From: Wyeomyia smithii
Taxonomy: Eukaryota > Arthropoda > Insecta > Diptera > Culicidae
NCBI RefSeq assembly: GCF_029784165.1
Contig: NC_073695.1
Location: forward strand, 138,598,285-138,662,284
Direction of reading: 5' to 3'
DNA: 64,000 nt
The notes under the pieces were generated by a model. The model was not told where the DNA came from. It saw only the letters and a list, made by a program, of their open reading frames with translations, and did no database searches. The position numbers and the translations under genes were made by a program. Positions 26,380 to 36,355 of this stretch are shown here, one piece after another (position 1 is the first letter of the stretch; the number at the start of each line of letters is the position of its first letter).

Positions 26380-26900
26380 CCTGTACTCGATTCAAAATAA
26401 CACTCCCAGTACGAGACTACCAAACGTAGAGAAACTATGGATGAATGTAGTGCAAAAGTACGGTAGCAGAGTGGAGTGAGGCTAGTGATCGCGCAAAGGA
26501 TCTGATGTAAACAAACACAACACTGTCAAAGTCGATTTGCAGGGCAATAATTCTTGTAAAATCGTAGGAATAATCACTAGGTAATCGTTATTACCCACTG
26601 CGTGTAGAGACACCAGACACACGTACTCGAAATAACACCGGACACGATTTTCTCAAAACTTGCGTTAAAGATGAACAGGCCAAAATAACGGTACACCGTT
26701 GTAACCGCCGTACACCAATAACAATAAAATGCCACCGTAAGCTAGTTTTCGCATGAAACTTCACTGTATGCGAATAGCTAGTACTCAGATATTCACGTTG
26801 GCACGAAATAAGCCGCAAATAATAACTTGTTCACTAGTAATTTGATCAAATAAACGGAGCAAAAACGCGGCGATGTAAACAAACTTTAGCAGAGTTGCCA

Positions 26901-27004
26901 AAAAAAAACAATACTATTGAAGTAAGTAATACGCTTATCATTCATATCCGTGCTTGTGTGTAAGTTTTACCTTTCCGTTTCAAGCTTACTACTCTACTAT
27001 ACCG
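26901..27004. other. junction between CR1/L2 5' end and SINE
   Basis: I could not place the exact 5' end of the CR1/L2-group element. This stretch contains an A9 run at about 26900 and no coding sequence. Confidence 0.3.
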
Positions 27005-27287
27005 AGCCTCTGTCCCTCCTAACAATATCGCCTAAATACAATTCCCTGGAGAGAACTTTCTTACGTTACTCACACCAGTTTTATTACAACAGGGACTTAT
27101 TTTTGTTAGAATTGACAGAGGTACTGTAGAATCCAGATTTAAGAAAGGGTACTTGGTAGGAAGCCTAAGAATAAACCCATGCGAAAGTTCTTTGGCAACC
27201 AAATGGCCTGATTCTACTAAGATTCGAACCCACGACCACCCGCTTACCAAGGCGGACTCTGTAACCTTGCGGCTACGGAGCTCCCCA
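27005..27287 (-). mobile_element. tRNA-derived SINE, 5' portion
   Basis: The minus strand begins GGGGAGCTCCGTAGCCGCAA and has a B-box-like GGGTTCGAATC (27221-27231) and an A-box-like TAGCCGCAAGG (27265-27275), spaced as in a tRNA gene. A tRNA-unrelated body follows, with GGTTGCCAAAGAACTTTCGC and AAGTCCCTGTTG. The head abuts the AGCTAGACTT target duplication at 27288. A Feilai-like mosquito SINE is possible, but I cannot confirm the family. It is not a functional tRNA gene: the anticodon arm is irregular. Confidence 0.65.
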
Positions 27288-27856
27288 AGCTAGACTTATT
27301 AATTGACATTAATCTTATGGGAATCGGGTCAGCCATCTCTGAGAAAAGTGAGTGAGTTCAAGTAGTCTTCGAAATATGTTCCTTTTCATAGCTGAATTTC
27401 ACATTTTTAAACATAACAGGCAAAGTGATGGTTCGATTGCAAAACAAATCAATAGGGTCTTATGGGGCAACTAGACCTTCCATTTGACACTGATTTTATG
27501 AAAATCGGTCCAGCCATCTCTGAGAAACATGAGTGAAATAAAACAGTCTTCAGAACACGTTTCTTTTCATAACTTTTGAACCACAAGTTTAATCTTTATA
27601 AAATTCAAAAGTTAAGGATATTTCAGGTAGCTCGTTCATTTGAAATAAATTTTGTTTAAATTGGTTGTGTGTTTTCTAAGATAATGATGTTTCATGATTT
27701 TTACATTTTGATACATAACCTCTAAACTAAAAATCCGATTACATTAAAATTGAATAGGATCTCATGGGACAACAAGACCTTTCATTTGCAATTAATTTCA
27801 TGAAAATCGGTCCAGTCATCTCTGAGAAAGTGAGTGAGAATAAAAATCTGCACGTA

Positions 27857-27882
27857 CACACACACATACACACACACATACA

Positions 27883-27931
<49 letters not shown>
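27857..27931. repeat. (CA)n microsatellite inside the foldback loop
   Basis: This is the reverse-orientation counterpart of the (TG)n tract of the foldback loop (18717-18750, 36479-36515). It belongs to the repeat family rather than being an independent array. Confidence 0.85.
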
Positions 27932-27936
<5 letters not shown>

Positions 27937-27939
27937 GGG

Positions 27940-28037
27940 CACTTTTATACTTTCGGTTTTGTAAGTGATTGCTATACCTTTCTAGGAGAAGGAAAGGTAT
28001 AGCAATCACTTGCAAAAGCGAAAGTATAAAAGTGCTC
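27940..28037. repeat. near-perfect palindrome at the loop-loop junction
   Basis: CACTTTTATACTTTCGGTTT to TGCTATACCTTTC on the left is mirrored by GGAAAGGTATAGCAATCACT to AAAGTATAAAAGTG on the right, with the turning point near 27986. Arms of about 45 bp pair with few mismatches. It could extrude a cruciform or form a strong RNA hairpin. Confidence 0.85.
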
Positions 28038-28429
28038 CAAAGGGCCGAATGGCATATATCACTCGACTCAGCTCGACGAGCTGAGCATTTTCTGTGTGTG
28101 TGTATGTGCAGATTTTTATTCTCAATCACTTTACTCAGAGATGGCTGGACCGATTTTCATGAAATTAATTGCAAATGAAAGGTCTTGATGTCCCATAATA
28201 CCCTATTCAATTTTATTGTAATTGGATGTTTAGTTTAGAGGTTATGTATCAAAATGTAAAAATCATGAAACAGCATTATCTCAGAAACTACACAACCAGT
28301 TTGAACAAAATTGGTTTCAAATGAACGGCCTTTCTGAAATACCCTTAACTTATGAATTTCATAAATATTGAACTTGTGGTTCGAAAGTTATGAAAAGAAA
28401 CCTAAATTAATCCACCTAGCGCACAATGG

Positions 28430-29867
28430 TCGGAAAATTGAAATTTCCGGCAAAAATCAATTTTTTGTGCCAAATTGTTGGCACTGCAGATGATTATGAT
28501 ATATAAGAAAAGTAAACGTAAACCACGTAAACTGAGGAAAATGTCTTGTGTTTTCGAATAAACGTAAATAACTGGTTAGTGGAACGAGATAAACGATTAC
28601 TGTTTTCAGCAAAGATGCACATAATTGTAAAACGCTTCTTATGGCTTTGAGAGTTAGTTCGCGATTTGTCCCAATAGATGGCGCATGAATCTAACTTTTG
28701 ACATTGCTCGCTTCTTCGTAAAACGCTTGAATAAAACTTCAGAACTGTAAAGCACACATAAAATTTTGTTTCCTCCACATACATAAGCAATCAGACCGAC
28801 TCAAAGGAATGAACTAGAATCAGTCAGCCATAAAAGACATATGATCCGCATGATTCAAGAGCATAACAATATGTGTGAGATTGCAGGTTTACGTGTGGGA
28901 GTAGTTGTGAGATTGACGGTGAACTCAATGGAATTTTGTAAATGAAAAACCTGACTGCAATGTTGGGAAGTTCGACCATGAGAACCTCCATTTGTTTATG
29001 CTGTATGCCGACATATCCGGTACGCAGCTTCTACTTCAACTGTAACCGACGAGTAAATGCCCAAATGCAAGCTCGAACCATTTGTTTAACTCTGGCAGTG
29101 ATATTTGTGTTTGGTGAGAGAAGTTTGCGTGTGGTGTTTCATGGCCGTGTTTTCATAAAACAAACTCTGGGAATCATTTTATGGGATAATAATTCGTTTT
29201 TTTATTCGGTTTAGTAGGATTTCACATGAATGGTCGCTAAGTCTCTTAGCGATGTTATAATGGGTTAACAGAATAAATTTCAGAAAAAAAGTTAAAGAGG
29301 TTGTTTATTAGACACGACCGCAGAGTTAACGAAGAATACGACAGCCTGTCTTATGTCAATGTATTTCTTGCAATAGGTTTGGGAATACACTCAATTGGGG
29401 TTAATTAATTCAATGGTCTCCCTGCTCCAGATGACGTGTACCTCTATAGTTTTGGGGCTGTCTTTTGTATCAAGTTGCACTAAGATATCTTAATTTAGGC
29501 AGTGGCTACGAAGAGGCTATAGACGAGGGCAGATAGTGAATTCCCCATCTATAGTATAATAGTTCAAATAACAATTTTTCGCATTTTACGATAGCGTAGA
29601 TAATTTTATAACTGATTGCTGCAAATAGTAAGAGTTGAGTAAAAAATTATGTGAATCAGGCTCTCTAGCTCAAAAATTCTTCAGATAAACTTTGAGGCTT
29701 AGCTGAAGTCAAAAAAGGTTAATAGTGTTTGTCAATGCCATTTACTGACAACTGAATAACGTTCTTCAACATGGCAAATTTTTTATTTAGTTCTGAATGA
29801 TTTACAGTGATAAATAAATTCAACATGAGGTGATTTATTTGCAATTATATATGAAAATTTTAATCGC
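28430..29867. other. unassigned DNA
   Basis: No gene or known element recognised. Short open frames such as 28942-29214 show no family signature. A segment at about 29550-29650 resembles one at 30540-30630 (both contain an ATAGTTCRAAYAA word and GATTGCTGCAAA), suggesting an old dispersed repeat. Confidence 0.4.
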
Positions 29868-30315
29868 TATACTACTAGCCACACACGCTATATAGCAAAC
29901 CACACACGCTATAAACATGCACAGACACGCTATAGACATGCACACGCTATACAGCTAGCCACACACGCTCTACAGATAGTCACACACACGCTATATAGCA
30001 AGCCACACATGCTATAAACATGCACACACGCGCCATAGACATGCATACACGCTATAAAAATACATACGCTATACAGTTAGCCACGCACGCCATATAGCTA
30101 GCAAAGTACGCTAGTCACACACGCTATATAGCAAGCATACACGCTATAGACAGGCACAGACACGCTAGACATGCACACGCATTATAGCAAGCCACACTCG
30201 CTATAAACATGCATACGAATATAAACATACACACACGCTATATAGCAAGCCACGCACGCTGAAGCAAGTCACGCGTGCCACACACCTTATATAGCTAGCG
30301 ACACACGCGTCGCTG
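29868..30315. repeat. degenerate minisatellite of CACACGCTATA-type units
   Basis: About 450 bp built from variants of CACACGCTATATAGCAAGC and CACGCTATAAACATGCA, giving units of about 16-20 bp. Alternation of TATAGCAAGC and ATAAACATGCA suggests a higher-order unit of about 35-40 bp. It ends abruptly in GC-rich sequence (GTCGCTGCTTTCCGCTGGTG) at about 30310. Confidence 0.8.
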
Positions 30316-30900
30316 CTTTCCGCTGGTGCTCCACGCCGCCTTTGCCCATTGCACTACCGTCGCTGCTTCTGTCCAGTGCTGCTGCCCGCTGCTAGTAAAC
30401 TGATTTGCTTGAGGAGAAACAGTCTCTTATATAGCTCAAGGAGTGCATTCCTGGCTAACTAGGTACTCCATTCTGTCGTCCTTTTTAGGGAAAGGCAGCA
30501 AGCGACCAATCAAAAGTCGACATTTGCGTGTCAACAATTTTCAATAGTACAATAGTTCGAACAATCAGATTACAATTTACTGCATTTGGACGGTGGCTTA
30601 AATGATTCTCCAATCGATTGCTGCAAAAATGACAGAAATCGGTTGGAAACTGACTGAGTTTAAAACGTTTGAAATTGGACAATTTTCGTGACGCTCTCGA
30701 TGTTTTGGATCCCTGTATATGTTGCCGTAAGACGTATTCTACGTCAAAAACTTTGGGTTGATAAAAAAACATCGTTTGAAAATAATAAAGATGCACGCGA
30801 AAATCAATTTATTGTTAATATTAAACTTTTTTTTATCAAACAAAACGAAAAAAAATATTTTTTTACTTAAGTATGTACAACTGAATAATCATACTAATTT
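30316..30900. other. unassigned DNA right of the minisatellite
   Basis: A GC-rich stretch with CGCTGCT repeats (30310-30400) is followed by AT-rich DNA. No coding signature was found on either strand. Confidence 0.4.
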
Positions 30901-30904
30901 TAAG

Positions 30905-31260
30905 ATTTCCAGTATATTTTTAAACCTGCTTGCTATGACATAAGTTGATAAGTCTCCACAAAACTTCAAAAAAATACATGAAAAATTAAAAATTTTAAAT
31001 TATCTTTTTCTACAAAAACGCAAATTTAACTGAAACTTTTAACATATGTTTTAAACAACGTATACTCTAATACACCAATTAATCTAATAATTTCACTTTT
31101 TTTAGTGTATTTTGAACCAAATTGCTATAATATATGAAAAACTTTGTTGATGAATCACGCAAAAATTCAAAAATTGCAAAAATTGGAAAATTTTTAATCA
31201 TCTTTTTCTACCAAAACGCAAATTTTCCGCAAACTTTCAACACATATTTTTGAAGGGCAC
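30905..31260 (+). repeat. diverged tandem dimer, about 200-bp unit
   Basis: ATCTTTTTCTACAAAAACGC (about 31001) and ATCTTTTTCTACCAAAACGC (about 31199) are about 200 bp apart. Flanking words correspond too: GTATATTTTTAAACCTGCTT with GTGTATTTTGAACC, and AACTTTTAACATATGTTTT with AACTTTCAACACATATTTTT. Confidence 0.6.
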
Positions 31261-31694
31261 AAGTAGGGCGCTCAGACACACTATCAGGTGCTGTGCTTAC
31301 ACGTGTTTACATTGATTGTTTTTGATGGTCAAAATTAGGAAAATTACGCATATTTTCAATGTGGCCTGCGACTGACTCTGTAGGGTTGAAATCCATTACC
31401 CATCCTGTTTAGGAAACTAATTAAATAAGCTTTCAATCATATGTGAATATACCATGACAGCTTTTGTAGGTTTTCATATATTCCAAAATATTCAGAAAAA
31501 CTATTTTTCTTCGTTTCTGAACTAGGTAACTTTGAAGGTATTTTTCAACATGAACCTTTTTCTGTATCAGGATTTCATTCAAAAATTTTGCAAATATAGA
31601 TAAAATACTACAAAATCATGTGCTCAAAACATCCTGAATATGAAATTCGCATTTTGCTAATTCTGGCCACTCTTTTATATAGGAACCGTCTTAT
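31261..31694. other. unassigned AT-rich DNA
   Basis: No gene seen. It runs up to the truncated left end of foldback element 2. Confidence 0.4.
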
Positions 31695-32695
31695 GTGTAG
31701 CGGTCAGACCCAGCCTTTCTCATTCAAAGTTTTATTTGTAAAAATCGATTCATGTAAATTCATGTAAACGCTTCAATCCAATAAATGTATATTCACTTTT
31801 TAGGTTCTAAAATATTGATGTTGTAATCTATACATATAAAAATACAGTCTGGTCTATCTGTCTGATCCATATAGGCTTGAAAACTACCGAACCGATCGAC
31901 GTGAAAATTTGTATGTAGGGATTTTTGGTGCCGATAAAGGTTCCTATGATAGTTCGAGAACCCTTCCTTTTTTTGGAAGCGAGGGGTTCCTTACAAATGA
32001 AACATAAATTTCTGCACAACTCAAAAACAAACCAAGCAAATGAAACCGAATTCGGCATGTGGATGTTTTAAGGAGTAACAAATATGTCCATAATAGTTGG
32101 ATGCCCCTCTTATTTCTGGAAGGAAGGGGTTCCATACAAATGAAACACAAATTTTTGCACATCTCGAGAACTAATCAACTAAATGGAACCAAACTTGGCA
32201 GGTAAATGTTTTTAGTGGAGAAAAATATGTCCATAATGTTTCGACACCCCACCTTCTTCTGGAAAGGAGGGGCGCCAAACAAATGAAACACAAATTTCCG
32301 CACATCTCGAGAACTAACCGAGGAAATGGAACCAAATTGGGCAAGTGAATGTTTTTAGAGGTAACAAATATGTCCATAATGGTACGACGCCCTTCCCTCT
32401 TCTGGAAGCACATGTTTCCACAAATTTCTGCACATCTCGCGAACTAATCAACTAAATGGAACCGTCTAACATGAGTATCTCAGGATCTAGAATTATACGC
32501 AGCAGCTGAAATCGACCACATTTGGATTCTAGGTTGGCGACTTCCGGTTCCTTCAACCAGAATGACGCTCAGAGGCCAGAAGTTATTATAAATACCATTT
32601 TGAAATCCAAGATGGCGACTTCCGGTTTGTGAAAAACAGTCTAAAATAACCAAATTACATCCAATATGAGTACAGACGCCGTTGGATAACTGCAA
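31695..32695 (+). repeat. foldback 2 left arm (partial)
   Basis: It contains CTATACATATAAAAATACAG, TCTATCTGTCTGATCC, repeated ACAAATGAAACACAAATTT units and two tandem monomers with GGCGACTTCCGGTTCC (32540) and GGCGACTTCCGGTTTG (32623). It is homologous to the reverse complement of 39300-40160. It stops abruptly at about 32690. Confidence 0.7.
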
Positions 32696-33129
32696 GACTT
32701 TTAACTGCAACGCCTTTCAACTGCAACGCCTTTGCAACAGCAAGACCGATAACTGCAACAACTTTGCAGTTATCGGACCGCAATTCGTCAGTCATATTTG
32801 ACATTGAAGTGACAGATCTCACGGGAGGATCCTAAATGCATTCGAAAATAAAAATTGTTAAATCTCTAGAAACATTTCAAAAGGATTCTTTCATTTCTCT
32901 CGATTTCTTTTTTCGATTTCATTTACTTGTTGTCTCTTCATTCTAGATGGGAGATTATAGATCTCCACTATTAGTCAATGAAGCAAAATCACCATGTTAT
33001 GTGGTTCACTTTCCGTAATTATTATAAGTAAAAAAATATCCCTTGTGTACTGTTTGGCTAGCTTTCACTACTCAGCGGGGCAGTGCATAGTAGATCACAA
33101 ACAATATATATCGTGAAGTTGAAATAATA
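32696..33129. other. junction DNA with an imperfect repeat and hairpin
   Basis: The sequence starts AGACGCCGTTGGATAACTGC and has repeats of AACTGCAACGCCTTT. CCGATAACTGCAA and TTGCAGTTATCGG (32745-32781) form a perfect 13-bp stem. This looks like one end of an unidentified element inserted in the foldback arm; I found no matching other end. The last part, with CTCAGCGGGGCAG near 33075, may be the 5' UTR of the gag-like ORF. Confidence 0.45.
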
Positions 33130-34057
33130 ATGAAAAGCGAGATGAAAATCAATGTCGATGAAGTCGATAGTATTCAAATGCATCATGTTCGTAAGTGTGT
33201 GTTGATCACATTCAAGTTACTCGATGCAGCTGAAAAATTTATAACCGAAAATAACATGAAACATCGTATTCGGAACAAGCAATCAAATTTTTTATTCCGG
33301 TGTACATGGAAGACAATGCCATTGATGTACGCATCCATGACCTTCCAAGAGCGTTTAGTCCGAGGTCAATAGAACGTATAATAGGCGAGTATGGAGAAGT
33401 TTTGTCTATTAGACACGATACATGGAAAAATTTCTTCCCGGGTGTTTACAACGGCGTCCGTATCGTGCGTATGCGTTTATCAAAACCTAAAGCAAGTTTT
33501 GACACTTTTGCCGGTCGAACCTACTCCGAACAAAGCTTGGTTACCTACAAAAATCAACGTCTAACTTGCCAATGGTGTGGCCTAGAGGCTCATCCTGGAA
33601 AACCCTGCAATGAAGCAGTAAAACGCAATTCGTCATCCTCGAAACCCAGCGACGAAAAAACAAATAAACAACCATCGACAAAGGTGTCATCATCATCGGA
33701 AGCAACAAAGACAACAATACAAAATTCAAATGCGAAGCAGCCAACAGTCAAAACAGCAACGGAAAAAACATCAGCACAAGACACACCAGCGCAAACAGAG
33801 GACACCTCACCCGATACCGATACTAACGACCTTAGAACCGTGGACCGAGAGACAAAACGAAGACTCCGAAAGAACAATGCCTCGATTGGAAGCGACAGCG
33901 AGATCTCAGCCAGCGAAAACGACACCATCGGGCCAGATCCGGCGGCAGGAAAGAGTATTTGTTCCCTCCCCAGAAAAAGATCACAACGCGTAGTACCAGC
34001 CAAAATGCTCCCACAACAGGAAAAAGAAAGGTACCGAATAATAATCAATAAAGCAGC
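33130..34057 (+). pseudogene. non-LTR ORF1/gag-like protein with one CCHC knuckle
   Basis: The frame starts MKSEMKINVDEVDSIQMHHV. A frameshift near 33295 moves reading to the frame with YMEDNAIDVRIHDLP, GEYGEVLSIRHDTWKNFFPG and VYNGVRIVRMRLSKP, an RRM-like fold seen in ORF1 proteins of several insect non-LTR elements. A CCHC knuckle CQWCGLEAHPGKPC follows, then a long Ser/Thr/Lys-rich low-complexity tail. The frame runs into a (CA)n array at 34058, giving artefactual His-Thr residues. No ORF2 follows; an R1-clade element begins instead. I cannot assign a clade. Confidence 0.55.
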
Positions 34058-34143
34058 AGGTGCGCACACACACGCACACTTACACGCACACACACGCGCT
34101 CACACACACACGCGCACACACTCACACACACACACACGCACAC
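34058..34143 (+). repeat. (CA)n-rich array
   Basis: About 85 bp of CACACA with G interruptions. It forms the boundary at which the R1-clade 5' UTR begins, suggesting (CA)n was the insertion target. Confidence 0.9.
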
Positions 34144-36095
34144 CGGCCGAGCTGCAGGCCCCCACGGGTCGACGCCTGGCGACCGTCGAGGCCACGCACG
34201 CGCTGTGTGACCACCGATAGGTGTGTGATAGCATCGATCAGTCCCGGACCGGCAGCGGGAGCTTGCCTAGGGAGTGGTGGGGTTTCGGGCATTGGGCAAT
34301 CGATTCTCCGTAAAAGCCGCGGCCACTTGTAAGCAGCTTCGGCAGAGCGTACAGTGCCGTTCCCATCACCCAAATGCACTAACCCGCCTATTGAGGCTGA
34401 TACCAGTAAGGTTCCAATTATGGTGTACTGGTCGCTGTGTTTTAGGTTTTTGAGATGGAATACGGTTTTATACCACGACGTTGGGCTGGCACCTGCACCG
34501 AGCTCCCTTAGTAAGCTCGTGTGACAACGGCTTGAAACGGCGAGGTGGTATACGGCTGCAGGGGTCTCCGTCGCGTAAAACCTGGCAGGCCTTCCAGTGA
34601 GTTCCGCGATCATTGCCTGATGGAAATCAGGCAGGAGTGGGATCAGATGCCCTTTCATCACCTACGCAGGACGGGAGGCGTCATAGTTGCTCATGAGGGG
34701 CTATGACGACCTTCACTAGCCATGACCTCACTGCTCCGGCGTAGGCCACCATGGGACCATACAGGCGACCACTCCACCATGACCAAGGATAGCGGCTGGA
34801 AGGGGGACCCTATTAACAAAGATGAATTTTTTCAAAGTCGATGAGGAAGTGAAGGTAGCGGAAGGGGCGGACGGTTTAGTAAACCCGTTTGCCAGGCAAG
34901 GCATCGCTCGGTCTCCACCGAGACTGGTGGATGCCGGTAAAGGCGGCGCACAGGTTGGTACACCTTTTGCGACACCGACAGGGGAGTTCCGAGTTGGGGC
35001 AAAGGCAGGCACGCCTAAGCCAGCACCAACCGGAACAGCGAAGACTGGCGGCAAGGTGGAAACACCTAAGACCGCCAAGGAACGGGGACAGATATCTGGG
35101 GCTATGTATGCTACTCTCTGCAGTAGAAAGCCACACGAACAAGTTCCCGAGCATAGAGGCTGTGTCCGTACAACTTGATAAAATACTCAAGTTCACGGAC
35201 GAACGTAGCAACATTTTGAAAGATTTGAAGCAATGTCTTCTGTTGCTATGCGTGAATATTTGCAGCGCGAAATCCGAGTTTTCGGAAGCTCTTAAACGGG
35301 CTAACGATGCCGAAAGCAGGGCACTCGCGCTAGAGGCAAGTCTTAACCAGCCTAAAAAAGGGAATGCTGCAGCTGTGTCTAAATACACACAAACAGCTGC
35401 AGCATCGTTTGCCGAAGTCTGTCCAACTGAACCGACTGGCAAACGTGCCAGAGGCTCTCCGGGGGAATCGGCGCCCAGGAAGCAACGAAGGCGGTTGTTC
35501 GGAGACAGCCAGGATGCTGCCCCGTCAATCCAGCCGAGCAAGGAACCGACAAACGGCGAAGCCACGGGTTGGAGCACCGTGGTGGACAAAAAGCGGCAGA
35601 AGCGGGAACGACGCGCGAAGCGCGGCGACCGCAATAAAAAGCCGCAAGGGGCGAAAAGGCGGAGCAAGGGCGACGCGCTCATTTTCAAGACGGGTGCGTC
35701 TAAATACGCGGGAGTCTTGAAGGCCATGAGAGGCAAGTCTAAGCTCAAAGACCTCGGCGCGGATGTCAGGTCAATTCATCGGTCGCGCACCGGCGAGATG
35801 ATCCTCGAACTCTGCAAAGAGGCAAAGGGCAAGGGCTGTGCCTATAAAAAGCAGCCCAGGAAGTGGTAGGCGAGGAGGTTCAAATCCGAGCCCTCACTCC
35901 TGAAGTGACTCTCCAGCTTAAAAACCTGGACGAGATCACCGAAGGGTGCGACATAGCGCAAGCCTTCGAGCGAGAGTGTGGAGTGGTAGTGACCGCGGAG
36001 GCAGTTCGTCTCCGCAGGGGCCCGGCCGGCACCCAGGTTGCTACCATAAAGCTTCCACTATCAGAGGGTAACAAGGCCCTGAAGATCAAATATTT
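34144..36095 (+). mobile_element. R1-clade non-LTR element, 5' part
   Basis: A GC-rich 5' UTR of about 680 bp starts at CGGCCGAGCTGCAGGCC, directly after the (CA)n array, and leads to an ORF1. The element ends inside ORF1 at about 36095, before the zinc knuckles. The missing part matches the start of the R1-clade fragment at 47265. GC content is well above the surrounding AT-rich DNA. R1-clade Waldo and Mino elements are known to target dinucleotide-type repeats; the position here is consistent with that. Confidence 0.7.
34822..36095 (+). pseudogene. R1-clade ORF1 (gag-like), N-terminal part, frameshifted
   Basis: Reading starts MNFFKVDEEVKVAEGADGLV in one frame and passes near 35090 to a second frame with SHTNKFPSIEAVSVQLDKIL and SVQLDKILKFTDERSNILKD, a coiled-coil-like stretch. 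A basic region with KKRQKRERRAKRGDRNKKP follows, then ALIFKTGASKYAGVLKAMRG. A third frame from about 35863 gives VQIRALTPEVTLQLKNLDEI and GPAGTQVATIKLPLSEGNKA. The region before the knuckles has the order usual in R1-type ORF1. Two frameshifts and the truncation make it a pseudogene. Confidence 0.7.
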
Positions 36096-36355
36096 TGGCA
36101 ACACTTCCTACCTGTGCAAGTAAACAGAAAACGCAGTGCAGTTTCTCAGCTTTTTTCAGTAGAAATCATCAAAATTTGGCCTAGAAGTAGTGACAGTGAT
36201 AAAGTTTAATACTCACAGTACACGAAAAAAGTGAAGTTTGAGTGATTTGGAAGTGATAAGTATGATTTTTCAATAAAATGAGATATCTATCAGTACCATA
36301 GTCTTTACAATAGATAGTCAACAAACTTTTAAACACAAGTGCTTGTAATGAAGTT
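36096..36355. other. unassigned DNA between R1 fragment and foldback loop
   Basis: AT-rich, no coding signature. It ends at the loop start, CTTTTTGCCTTTCTCCTAG. Confidence 0.4.

Larger units (their letters stand above)
22021..26900 (-). mobile_element. CR1/L2-group non-LTR retrotransposon (decayed, near full length)
   Basis: Minus-strand order: 5' UTR (about 26380-26900), ORF1 with a PHD-like finger, ORF2 with endonuclease and reverse transcriptase, and a 3' end in an (ATT)n-like tail at 22025-22055. A PHD finger in ORF1 is known from CR1-group elements, hence the assignment; the exact clade is uncertain. Several stops and frameshifts break it. It lies inside a SINE that itself interrupts a foldback loop. 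A piece of its ORF1 type occurs separately at 37350-37611. Confidence 0.75.
21541..28429. repeat. second foldback-loop copy, head-to-head, split by an insertion
   Basis: 21541-21933 and 27298-27985 together are a reverse-orientation copy of the foldback loop, separated by a 5.35-kb insertion. At 27986 the sequence turns back: 27990-28403 is the same loop in forward orientation. The turning point is a near-perfect palindrome. The forward half ends at 28404 in CCTAAATTAATCCACCTAGC, the family terminus, truncated at 28429. Confidence 0.7.

Noticed and set aside
27216..27287. Functional tRNA gene
   Set aside because: The A- and B-box-like words are present, but the anticodon arm is irregular and the sequence continues into a SINE body with a flanking target duplication.
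27739..27964. Cys-Val and His-Thr repeat peptides
   Set aside because: They come from the (CA)n tract of the foldback loop; the same holds for the His-Thr run at 34060-34140.
28942..29214. Possible small secreted host protein
   Set aside because: No homology pattern, no splice context, and a composition like the surrounding unassigned DNA.
29868..30315. CRISPR-like array
   Set aside because: Units are short, degenerate and contiguous, with no unique spacers of constant length, in a eukaryotic context.
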